Positions 12,248 through 22,965 of a stretch of DNA of 64,000 nucleotides are shown here, piece by piece. The stretch lies in NCBI GenBank assembly GCA_030737835.1, contig CM060849.1, positions 17,202,334 through 17,266,333 of the forward strand, written 5' to 3'. The translations under genes and the position numbers were made by a program. The notes beneath the pieces are model-generated. The model ran no database searches. It had not been told where the DNA came from and saw only the letters and a program-made list of their open reading frames with translations. How positions within the stretch are numbered: position 1 is the first letter of the stretch; each line of letters starts with the position of its first letter. This stretch comes from Acorus gramineus. Lineage: Eukaryota > Streptophyta > Magnoliopsida > Acorales > Acoraceae.

Positions 12248-12448
12248 CCAGTGGTCATAGCACAACAGTTAAAGCTTTAGCGGTGTTATCAATAGGTCAT
12301 GGGTTTAAGTATTGGTGTTGATTTACCCACTTGTTTGTTGGTGATTATTCGAAAGAGTTTTCCATATGATCAGAACAAACAGGCGGAGGTAGCCTTTCCA
12401 GCTCAATCGTAAAGTCAACCACGGAGTCCCTCCAATATAAAATATTTT
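12248..12448 (+). mobile_element. tRNA-derived SINE, copy 1
   Basis: This copy closely matches the SINE at 47490-47695. Both begin GTGGTCATAGCACAAC, which resembles a tRNA A box, and both continue with a GGTCnTGGnTTnnAGT stretch in the B-box position. They share the body (CAAACAGGCGGAGGTAGCC) and the end GTCCCTCCAATAT. This copy is the more mutated and ends in an A/T-rich tail. It lies just downstream of the methylesterase 3' end. Confidence 0.75.
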
Positions 12449-12540
12449 TTATTTTTTTTAAGAGACTTAGATCAAACAACAATGCATTTTGTCAGATAGT
12501 ACCCCCTCCCGCCATGGGTCCCCAACAACAATTAACGGCC

Positions 12541-14673
12541 TCAATCATACTTGTCGGCTATCTCGAGGAGGCAATCGCACAGATTCTGAGGCTCGGACAA
12601 CATGACCATGTGATCGGCGGTTTCGATCTCCACCACGTCGTCCGGCGGGTTGTTCTGGATCATCCAACGCTGCATGCCCTCCGGGAATATATAGTCCCGA
12701 CCGCACACAACGAACACCCTCTTCACTGACCCGAATTTCTCCTCCGAAAACAGCCCCTCCTTCAGTTGAATCTCCGGGAAGAGCGCCGCCGGCGTCACCA
12801 ATGTCGTCGCCAGCTTCAAATCCTGCAAGGTTAGGATGACTTGACTGTGTGAGGAGTGTCACTTTCCTATTGGATTCAGTCTATATGAACTGTGCATTGT
12901 TGGGTACTTACGGCTAGTTAGATTTTTGTGATTGTTAATTCCTTATTAAAGAGTGACATCTATGTTAGATTTTTATGACAAAGGTAATGCAAAAACCTAG
13001 TAAAGCTATATAATCAAATCAATCATCAAACTATCAAACTAATATGAAAACACTGAAGGAGTTTGGTCCAACAAGTCTCAATAATAAAATGGTTTGTCTC
13101 TACATAAAAGATTAAAAATTCAAATGATTTTTTTATTGATGTATGACTAAAGTGTTATGAAGAAAAAAAAAAAGAATCTAAATTTTTTGTCAACTAAGAA
13201 ATAGGTCATTTAAGAGGGCCCGATACTAACATTCTATTCATAATTGTTATAAAATCTTACATATGTTAAACATATGAAATGACATATATTAGTTTTTAAT
13301 TGAAAACCGATAAGAACTAACAAATCTGACATCAAAGGTGGAGAAGTAAAGGGCAAGATCAGGAGACAAATTATCGTCGGGTACACTGTATGTGTGTCTA
13401 GTTTTAATGCATGTGATAAATCAATTGAGTTAAACGGATATCTAAATTCTATATTTACCTCAGAAGAGCAACATTGATACAAGTTCTTGGCCAAGTACTC
13501 CGGACCAAAGATCATACAAGTCGGAGGGTTGTCGGGCCCGTCGTCGAAGGTGAAGGTGGAGTCCATCATTGACTCAAACGGGTTCCTCTTAAAGAACTAC
13601 CATTCAAAATAAATCAAAACACAAAATCAATGAAGCATGTAAACTTTTGATGATGATGATGATGATGCATTTCACTTAAGGAGTGATAATATTAGGGGGA
13701 CATCATACCTCCCTCTCCATGAAAATATATCTATTTAATCATACAATTGTTTTTTAAAGGTGTCAAATAAGCTAGAAAAAGGTGAATATGCCCAAGATGA
13801 GTATAACTATGCAAGAATAGTTGAGAATAAACGGATATTAATATTATAATCTCCTCTTAAATTTGTTTATTCCACCCAATCTATTCCACATATATAAAGA
13901 TGACCGCATATTAAATAATTTATCATTACATGTAAGTCAAAATCATATTTTTACATTTTATAAACCATCATTCACATCTTAATAACTTTTTATTTAAATC
14001 TTATTCTTGATCAGCGAAACAACAAAAACTTTATTACTACTTTTTCCAATGAAAATGATTAAAAAAAATACAATCAAATAAAAAATGATGCATTCATTGG
14101 TATAACTATCCATGCATAAATAATTATCTATATTAAAATAACTTATATCATTACCTAAATGGGTTAGTAACATAATATTAAAGAAAATGATATGTATAGC
14201 ATCTTGTGTAGTCTCATTTGCAGTATATATTACGCTACCTAGTATATGAGGCTACAAAAAAGAATGAGTGTGTCAAACGTGGTGGTTAAATTTACCTCCA
14301 ATGAAATGTGGACCATAGGCTCATGGAGACAAGGCATGATGGCCGAGGCGTAAACCGCGGCGGAGACCTTCTCCGGGAACCTCTCCATCGCAAGAGACAG
14401 TCCGATCCCTCCGAAGCTGTGACCGACGAGGATGACGCGCTCTTCCCCGGGAAGGGAAGCCAAGACCTCCATGAGCGGACCCACATATTCGTCGATGGAC
14501 CGGACCTCGTCGACCCGCTTCGGATGGACGCCGCACCCGGCGAGGTCGGGGGCCGTGACGCGGTGACCGAGTGACTCGAGCAGGGTCGAGAGCCTGTACC
14601 AGCACCACGCGCCGTGGCCTCCGCCGTGGACCAGTACGAAGTGGTGGTTCTTCTTGTTCTTCTCTCCCGCCAT
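12541..14673 (-). CDS. Methylesterase of the MES/SABP2 family (alpha/beta hydrolase)
   Basis: A serine hydrolase related to SABP2 and Arabidopsis MES proteins, which remove methyl groups from methyl salicylate, methyl jasmonate or methyl-IAA. The substrate here cannot be told from sequence. Minus-strand exons are 14296-14673, 13459-13596 and 12541-12822, giving 798 nt and 265 residues, the family's usual length. The oxyanion-hole motif HGGGHGAWCW is near residue 16. The nucleophile elbow GHSFGG has Ser86, the acid is Asp215 (VVCGRD) and the base is His243 (ETADHM), so the triad is complete. No signal peptide is seen. The exon 2 acceptor was placed at 13597/13596 (TAG) because it restores the family sequence FFKRNPFES. 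Confidence 0.93.
12823..13458. other. Methylesterase intron 2
   Basis: AT-rich intron with no recognised internal gene or element. Confidence 0.6.
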
Positions 14674-14741
14674 TTTTTTTATTTTTTTGTTGGGTTTGGT
14701 TTGGTTTGGTTTGCTTGTGTTGGTGCTGGTGATTGTGTTTT

Positions 14742-14751
14742 GGATTTATAG
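14742..14751 (-). promoter_or_regulatory. Probable TATA box of the methylesterase gene
   Basis: The minus strand reads CTATAAATCC about 70 bases upstream of the start codon. The call rests on motif and spacing only. Confidence 0.5.
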
Positions 14752-16205
14752 ACAGATGAGGTTTTAGCCGGCGGAATGTGGTGACGGTATCTATGAATGG
14801 TTTTGGTTGGCCTTTTGTTTTAGCATTTGATGCGGGTTTGGTGTTGGAAAATTAATACATTTCTTTAAAAAAAATAGTATTAATTAGTTTTCAAATAAAG
14901 ATTAAAAATTTAATGGGATGAACTATTTGTTTTTCGTAACGGCTGGCAACATTTGAATTTTAAACGTTGGAAATAAATATGGTAATCGAAACGCTTACCA
15001 TAATTGACGCGTGTATTTATTGTCAACGTTACATCTCTAACGGTCGAATTTCTTGTGCCTATAAAAAGGCCCCCTCCCAGAGATTCAGAATACATGCGAA
15101 AATCTATATGTTCCATCAGAAATCCTCCACAAACATAGTTCTTATTTTCCTTTCTTGTTCTTTTGGGCAATCAAGTCTGCTACTGGTTCGACTTCTCTTC
15201 CTGCTTGCACCAAGAAGAGAACAACGAGAGCTGGGTGGTTTTATCTTGGGAACAGATTGTTGAGAACCATGCGCGATTGAGGGGGTGTATTCTGTTCTGA
15301 AGACAGCGTTACCATGTGACTCCATACCAGACTTTTCTAATCTCTGTCTTCATATTCTTTCTGTTTTGTCTGATAATAACTTATTTTTCCAACATTTGGT
15401 ACCACATGCTTGATGTTATTATCGGTTTGGTGGAATATCGTAGCATTGAAAGGTTTTGTTGTCATTGTGAGCTGTTCACTGTTCACATTGTACTCAACAA
15501 TCAATGAATCGAATTTATGGTTGTGTTTGGAAACTCTGTTTAAAAAGCAGTCTCAAGTTTTGTATATGATTTTTTAAGATGTAATTAAAAGGACTGTTTT
15601 TTTTTATTTATCAAGAAATTACATTTGTTGCTGATAATAGAAGTTTTTTTTGTTAGAATAAACCCATTTTTCAGGCGTTTTTTTTTTGTTGTAATCATAA
15701 GGATAGCTTTTCAATTAAATGAGCTTGTTTGATAATCTGTTTGGAGCTTAAAAAAAAGCTAAAAACATCAAAAAAATGAGTTACCAAACAGAACCTTAAT
15801 AGTTCATTCATGCATTAACGAATTCAATCTTAATTCCATCTATACATGTATCATCTTAAATAAGTACGACATAAATAGGAAAATGTTAAAACGTTAGAAA
15901 AAATAGTGCAGGTAATTTTGTAGTACCAATATTATAAGATTTAAAGTAATTTTTTTTTATGTTCCTTTTTTTGTATTTTACTTTTCTTCTATTTCGCTTC
16001 ACCTAGTTCAGAATTGTATTACGATTTTATCTAATGAAATCGTGATAGCAGTATCTATTTTTCAAAAAACTTATGTTTATCGAATAAAATGCATGGCTTC
16101 ACAAAAATGAAGTGTATACTAAAATGTATTGGATACTTTTAAATTTTTTTTTGTTTTTTCTAATCGAATAAATATATATTTGCTTAGCAGAGTAAACATA
16201 ACAAC
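14752..16205. other. Spacer with a possible short transcription unit
   Basis: A clean TATA motif (CCTATAAAAAGG, about 15058-15069) is followed by a mixed-composition 450-bp segment ending in ATCAATGAATCG near 15510. The longest frames are short and match nothing recognised. The stretch 15530-15800 is AT-rich and contains fragments such as TTACCAAACAGAACC, typical of MITE ends. A non-coding transcript or a relic of an LTR is possible, but neither is shown. Confidence 0.35.
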
Positions 16206-16221
16206 ATATTCTATTATAGAT

Positions 16222-19151
16222 GCCTCTCGGCGTGGGCCAAACGCCTCGCTTTGAAGCTGAGGAGACTGAAGAGATGCCTCTCGGCGTGGAGCCGGCTAGC
16301 CAGGCGCAAGAAGGTGGAAGCAAAGTCAAAGCCAGCGGAGATCATTCGGCTCGAGGAAATTGAATGGCGCCAAAAATCCAAAGCGCTATGGCTCCACGCA
16401 GGTGACGGTAACACTAAATTCTTTCACAAATTCGCTAACCAAAAGGAGAAAGTTGAACAAGATTGATAAAATCATGGTGGGCGAGGAGGTGCTGACCGAG
16501 GAGGCCACGATTGTGGACAGCGTCGTCAACCACTTCCAAGCCCAGTTCAGGAAGGATAGGTCGTGGAAACCGTCCTGGGCGGACCGCTCCCTCCCGAGGC
16601 TTACGGAGCTGGAGTCCCATCAATTAGAAGCTCCTTTCTCGCTCGAGGAGATTGGACGTGCAGTTTTTAGCAGTGACGGTGACAAGTCCCCGGGGCCAGA
16701 CGGTTTGGCCTTGCTTTCTCCCAACGCTTCTGGAATATTGTGCAGAATGATGTGTGCTGCATGTTCAAAGACTTCCAGCGCCTAGGCCAGGGGATGGGTT
16801 GCCTGAATGCTTCCCTCTTTGTGCTTATTCCGTAGAAAGAGGGAGCAGAGTCGGTCTCCGATTACCGGCCAATTTGCCTTGTCAACGACGGTTATATGCT
16901 TGTCGCTAAGGTGATGGCGAGGCGTCTCCGAGAGGTTTGCGGTGGGTTGGTCGATGAAAATCAATCCGCGTTTCTACCTGGACGAAGCCTACAGGAAGGA
17001 TACGCGGTGGGGCAGGAACTAATTTTGAGTTTTACACAAGGACAAGCGCAGTGGGGCCATTCTCAAACTAGATTTCTCTAAAGCTTACGATCATGTTGAC
17101 TGGTCATTCCTCTTTCAAGTGCTCAGACTGCACGGCTTCCCCCAGGCGTGGATTAAGCTGGTCGCCAACTGCATCTCCACAGCGAGAGCATCTGTGGCGA
17201 TCAATGGCGTGTCACACGGATACTTCCCCATTGGTAGAGGCCTGCGTCAGGGGGACCCTCTATCCCCTCTCCTCTTCTCGCTTGTGGCGAATGCGCTTAG
17301 TCGAATGTGCGGTAAGGCAGCTAACGCGGGATGGATTGAGGGAATAGCTTGCTCGAGGGGCGGCAGGCCCATCACGCACCTGCAGTACGCCGATGACACG
17401 TTGGTATTCGCGACTCCATCTGTGGATGTCTTGGCAGGGATCAGATTCATACTGCATTGCTTCGCATTGGTGTCTGGGCTCTCTATCAACTGGTCGAAGA
17501 GCACTTTGTTGACTGTAAACGTGGACCCGTCATTGGCAGCTGACCTTGCGAGCATTTTGGAGTGCCAAACATCGACCTTCCCTTCCAAGCATCTCGGCCT
17601 CCCATTGGTTCACCACAGACTGCTTCAATCCGACTGGCTCCCTCTGATTGACAGGATTCAGAAGAGGCTCGAATGATGGCAAAACAGGTCGCTTAGTTTG
17701 GGGGGGAAATTTACCCTGCTTAGAGCTGTCATTACCAATCTCCCTCTCTTCTTCCTGTCCAGGTTCCGCGTGCTGGCGGGTATCCTGAAGAAGCTTGAAG
17801 CGATCCGGTGCCGGTTCTTTTACAGAATGGGTCAAAGAAGGAGGCTAACAGCCCCTGCTTGATCAAATGGGCTTTGCTATGTCAACCCCGAGAGAAAGGG
17901 GGCTTGGGTATCCTTGATTTGAAGTCGATGAATAATGCTCTTCTCTCCAAATGGCTTTGGAAATGGGCCACGAAGGAGTCGTCATTGTGGGTGAGGGTGA
18001 TGCATGAGAGATACGGCGGCAGAAACCCATCGTCCCTCTTTCCACACATCGTGCCAAAGATGTCATTTTTATGCAAGGGGTGGCTAAGTTTAGTAGAAGG
18101 TTTTGCTCCCGAAGTCGGATGGAAACTCGGCAATGGCGCTTGTATTAGATTTTGGCGCGACCTTCCCCAACCTATTCAGTGTGGCAGTGGATAGTGAGGA
18201 GCACGTGCGGGACGTTTGGCAGCACGCAGGGGAGGGAGGTGATTGGCGCATCCAGTTACGAAGGATGGTGTCCGACGTCCAGGTCGGGGAGCTGGCTACA
18301 TTACTCCACAGCCTCCCTCCGCTCGGGCCCGTGACTCAAAGCCAGGATTCGATGACGTGGGGCACGCCTCCTCTCCCGACTTACAGCGTCAAAAAGGGTT
18401 ACAAAATGTGGTCGCGGTTTGTGGTGGACAACCCAGCGATGGCACAGCGCACGCCGACTCTCTGGAGCTGGAAACTCCCGTACAAGATCAAGTTGTTCGT
18501 CTGGTTGGCTCTCCAGGGCCGCATTGTCACCAAGGTTTACAGGGCGAAATGGAGGCCATCGGACCCCACTGATTGCGCAATCTGCGGTGCGGCACCGGAG
18601 TCCATAGAGCACCTGATGCTTGTTTGCCCAACCTCGGTCAGATTGTGGGACAGACTCGGGTCGGCTGCAGATGTTAGATGCCATTGCCAGAACCTGGAAG
18701 AGCTATGGGAGATCATGGCTGCTCACCTCCCTCTTGGGGACAAGTGTATCCAGAATGACTTTCACCGCATGATCATACCAGCAGGAATGTGGACCATTTG
18801 GCGCGCGAGGAACGACCTCATCTTCAAAGGACAGCCGGTCTATCTGGAGAACCTCTGGATTGATGTCCTTTGGCTGATGAAGGACTGGGCCAGCATCATG
18901 CTTGGCACGAGGCTGGCGTGGAAGCCCGGGGAGAAATTTAGTCTCTTGGCATGACGTGAATGGTATGGCCCCGAAGTGGTGGGTGTTTTGGCGCTCGGGG
19001 CACACCTCGTGTTTTGGGAAGTTTCTTCTTCCCCGCCAATTCCCTCACATGTAGTTTAAGCTTACATTTATGCATTTCCTCTAATCTCCCCCCAAATCAG
19101 TCCATTTGTAATTCATGTTATCGATTATGAATGAACTATCATTTTCAAAAA
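16222..19151 (+). mobile_element. 5'-truncated, inactivated LINE (non-LTR retrotransposon)
   Basis: Reverse-transcriptase motifs occur in order: KSPGPDGL (near 16680), DYRPICLVND (16858), ENQSAFLPGRSLQ (16958), LDFSKAYDHVDW (17070), GLRQGDPLSPLLFS (17240) and YADDTLVFA (17388). The zf-RVT tail follows (KLPYKIKLFVWLA, then CAICGAAPESIEHLMLVCP, about 18470-18640). The reading frame shifts several times and has in-frame stops, for example near 16465, 16833 and 17676, so no full protein can be made. The endonuclease part is missing. ATATTCTATTATAGAT occurs at 16206-16221 and again at 19152-19167, a perfect 16-bp target duplication. The GC-rich composition contrasts with the AT-rich surroundings. 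Confidence 0.95.
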
Positions 19152-19167
19152 ATATTCTATTATAGAT

Positions 19168-19881
19168 TTTATATACTTGATTAAAAATTTAAAACTGCGA
19201 GAATGACCACAAAACACCCGCATAAATATTGTTTCATTCGTTAAATTTTAGTTATTTTAGGAAATTGAATAGATTTTCATTGTTTACCTGTTACAATTAC
19301 AAGAGGAGGGAAAAAGCGGACACCTATGTCATCTGCAGTCATTTATCATCCGTCACAGCAATTTTTTTCTCTCTCTGTATCTCACATTGTTTATACCCTT
19401 TTCAGCTTGGATGATCAGATGTAATTTAAAGTTTTTAAAGTTTCTCTTAATCACGAAAAGCAAGTGAGCTAATTCATCCTGTGCACAAGCAAAACTCAGC
19501 ACTTCTAAGTTTCAGCATCTGATACCAAAAGTTGTTTCAGAAGCATCAATGATCATTGTGGTGAAGCATAAGTGAACCATCAACACAGAACACCAGGTTT
19601 GAAACATTAAAAAAATTCTCTATATGCTCAATCAAAATTCGTATAAGAATTGTTACAGATTAACCAAAGAACCAACAAAAGAATTGGAAACTTCAAAACC
19701 ATCACTCACCATAAATCCATATGAACTAACCTCGAATGCTCTCAATTCCTACAAGTCCAAGATGGCTAACCCAAAAAATGATATAAGAACTCAAATGTCA
19801 AGTTGTGGATGATTTCTCCTTTCTCTATATTCAGAAGAATATACGACGCAACGTGTGAATAAAGACCAACTGCAGCAATCC
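19168..19881. other. Spacer and 3' region of the HEMA paralog
   Basis: AT-rich sequence after the LINE. The part nearest 19881 is probably the 3' untranslated region of the minus-strand HEMA paralog. No other gene is seen. Confidence 0.5.
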
Positions 19882-22800
19882 TTATGTTTGAGACTGCTCC
19901 AACTTGGCTCTTATCTTCTTCTCGATCACAGACTTTTTGGTCTCCAACTTAAATACCCTTTCAGTTACCAACGTATTTTGAAGGACCTCACTGAGATTGT
20001 GGTTCTCAGTGAGGTGTTTACACGGGCCAGAGAGTAACTCTCGCAATATATTGTTCATGTGGATTTCCACGGTCTTCTTCACTTCCGTGCTATCACACCC
20101 ACCGATCTTCTGAGAGAATGTCTTTAATTCTGACTCTAATATCCTATTTGCATATTTATTAAGATTGTGGACTGTAGCAGAAGTCAACAACTGATTTTGA
20201 TCCCTCCGGACCTCAAACTTCTTAACCGCTTCCATGATAATAGTCTGAGCTTTCGTGGCCTGCCTTAACTGTTCTTCCTCATCGAATTCCACTTCTTTGT
20301 GATCATTGACTTCAGAGACCGCCCCCGATGAGATACTTAGGTCATCATGGACCCGCCTCCCGGCCATGATTGCATCCTCAAACAGCTCTCTGATATTTTC
20401 TCCAAAGCCTTTGAGACCACGACAGACATTGACAACCTCTTCGACTTTTGATTGAATCTGTGATTCTCCCGGAATCAGGGATTCAAGTCCTGTTGAAACT
20501 TCAAATAGATGTTGACTGGCATCACTGTCGCGCAGCAAAAAGAGGTGTTGCCGGATCTCAGACGAGGAAACCCCACTTGCCTGTGGAGGAAAAAGGCAGA
20601 TGGTTATTTGATAGGTTTGATGAGGATTCACATATTCAAATCAATTAGATGACTATTTAAATACCTTAGCCATCCATTCAGTCACTTCTTTGACTCCACG
20701 GTGCCAAGACAATGCCACCACGTATACTTCCGTTCCGTTGCTAGTACTGAGTACAGCAGCCTCCTCAATATGATTCAAGTTGCACAGCTCTTTAATGGCA
20801 CGTGGCCATCCCGCTTCAGGGACTGCAAGCTTTTCAAGCATCTCAACTGGTGCTGTTCGAAAATTGACCCCTATAACTGCAATGCAGCTCTTTTCTCTTG
20901 AATATCCTGATGTAAAGATGAACAGAATCGTTAAAAGATTGTCTGTTTGGAATTTTTTTCCTCATGGGTAAGCATAGGAATTACTTAACATGATGTATTG
21001 CAATTTAAAAGGATAAAGCAACACAGAACAAAGACATGTTTCCTGTGCAATAGAATTATATTTTTGTTTCCAACTGTTGGAAGATTTGACCAAACAGAAA
21101 ACCTCACAAAAAGACAGGTCTAGCCACCATATTCATCCACATTTTCTAATTCACCAAATGTGAAAGAAAAAAAAATCAAGCAGCACTATGGATCACATTA
21201 CCATGATAAACATATAAAGGACATGAAGTCTCAGGAAATATTCACAACAAAGACAATTTCACAGTAAGTTGGAACAATAGATTCACAAAATTAGTAACCA
21301 TAATAGATGAGGATAATTTCTAGAAAAAAAAATGATGGCAAAGAAGAATAGAGATCATTCGAAGTGGGGACTCACAGCTGGCGGCAGTCATCTTGAGAAG
21401 CATGAGAGTAGGGCAGCTCGAGGCATCAATCAAGATGAACCTCATTGATCCATCACAGAGACTCTTGCATTTTGGGGTTGAAAAAAAAGGCCCCTCTCTC
21501 AAAGCACTTCCTTGGACTCTGCTGTGGATCTAATGGATAACCAGATACATGGTAACAAACAATGCAAGCGGAGGAGATGTCAAAATCTTAAAGAACAAAT
21601 CCTCCAATTTCAACCCTCCCCCCCAAACAAAAAAAACAAAAAAGAAAAAAATTTGCTTCCTGCAACCATCCATGAACTGAGTCCCTAGTAAAACATGATT
21701 GAACAGGGGTCTCTCCAAAGAGAGGTTTTACAGGTTCTCTCTCTCATCAAACCTATTCAATTTATTAAGGCAGTGAATTGACCGCAACTAAGTAGGAGCT
21801 ATTAAGAGGATGGGTAGAAATGACTGAATGGAGATTTCTAAAAATGTCTCAGTTGCAGGATGCTTCTGTAATTTTAAGGGCCATTGATAATTTCCTATTT
21901 CATACCAACACAAGATAATTAAATTGGAGAGGCTTTAATTGATTATTCATTTCTTAGCAAAGAAACACTTTTTCATCAAAATTAGCTCCTTTATCTTTGT
22001 TATCATGTAATAAAGAGTATAAGATTTGGTTACTTCATGAGCCAAAACTTATCACATCCACTTAATTTCATTTAAACAAATTTGTCTATCTACATAAAAA
22101 AATTCAATTAATTATACAACTTATGTCGTGTTTCTGGCTTTTTCTTCTTTAAAATCCAAAATACTCTGTGTTCTTTATTACTAATCCTTTTCCAGCAAAT
22201 ATGATTTCCAGTTTCTCGACTGCTACATAAATAAAACAGATGAACAAGCTTCGCAACACAACGATTCAGACACTACATTGGAGGGTGCATTGGGTAACAA
22301 ACTAACAAGAACAATCACACGTGATGCAATGTATGGAAATCATATTCTTTTATGTCAAAAAAAAAAGAAAAAAGAAGCAAACAAACTTTAGAATAGAAAA
22401 GGGGCTTCCTTTCCCCTCTTTTTATAGCAAATTCTACTACTTATACGATTCAATAATGATAAAATTTTTATCAAGCAACACAAATTTCAGTGAAACATAT
22501 TGCACCCACGTATCATAAAAAGTGGCCGCATTATTAGACTCCGGTCCTAAAAGTTCCTCTCATGAAATTCATTCGTTCCACTCAAAGAGGGAACCTATTG
22601 ATCAGCCACCAAAACATCAATTTCGATGTTCATGATTACTGTGAGAATCTCCCCAAGTACAATTCAAAATTTTCATTGTTATTACAAGTTTAAGATTTCA
22701 AACAGAGAATTCAATAAATCAAACCATCTACGGAGATCAACCAAGGGAGAAACTCACGATTGGCCGGCGACGACTTGAGAAGCTCGAGCGCGAGACGACC

Positions 22801-22965
22801 CGAGGCCTTCCTCGAGAGGTTCCCCTCCAAAACACCATTGCGACCTAATCCGACCTCGCATTTAAGGTTCGTGGCGGCAAATGCCACTCTCTGGAAGCGC
22901 CTCCTCCGACTCCGATCGACGGATCTGGCGGGAAACCCGACTAGATGGGGAGAAATCGATGTCAT
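19882..22965 (-). CDS. Glutamyl-tRNA reductase-like protein without NADPH domain or catalytic Cys
   Basis: A paralog of plant HEMA, the plastid enzyme that reduces glutamyl-tRNA in the first committed step of chlorophyll and heme synthesis. Minus-strand exons are 22758-22965, 20665-20906 and 19882-20580, giving 1149 nt and 382 residues; plant GluTR is around 540. Residues 1-60 look like a plastid transit peptide (basic, Ser/Arg-rich). [19 protein letters not shown] and the catalytic fold follow. The catalytic motif reads [11 protein letters not shown], with Ser125 where the active-site Cys belongs and Gly127 for Arg. [12 protein letters not shown] is kept. At residues 236-245 GAVS passes straight into [10 protein letters not shown], which starts the C-terminal dimerization region (QATKAQTII to the end). 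The central Rossmann NADPH-binding domain is therefore absent, within a single exon. The open frame and consensus splice sites argue against a simple pseudogene. Enzyme activity is unlikely; the role is unknown. Confidence 0.92.
20907..22757. other. Intron 1 of the HEMA paralog
   Basis: An AT-rich intron of 1,851 bp. Apart from the exon-1 relic at 21373-21480, nothing else is recognised. Confidence 0.6.
21373..21480 (-). pseudogene. Decayed second copy of exon 1 inside the HEMA-paralog intron
   Basis: The minus strand here reads [17 protein letters not shown] followed by GTGAGT. It aligns with the end of real exon 1 ([17 protein letters not shown], then GTGAGT); CTTCTCAAG and GCCTCG blocks match and the donor is in the same place. 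Splicing it to exon 2 would create a TGA at the junction (AGC T|GA), so it cannot serve as a coding first exon. Similarity fades about 70 bp upstream of the donor. Confidence 0.65.

Noticed and set aside
14308-14608. Several overlapping open frames on both strands over the methylesterase first exon
   Set aside because: They are shadows of a GC-rich coding exon; only one frame shows the hydrolase motifs and joins to the other exons.
15058-15510. Full LTR retrotransposon around the TATA-containing segment
   Set aside because: No second LTR, primer-binding site, polypurine tract or gag-pol reading frame was found.
20240-20345. Possibility that the missing NADPH domain of the HEMA paralog is hidden in an unannotated intron
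   Set aside because: The catalytic fold and the C-terminal region are joined by continuous coding sequence without splice sites. Only about ten codons separate recognisable residues of each, so the domain is truly absent from the DNA.
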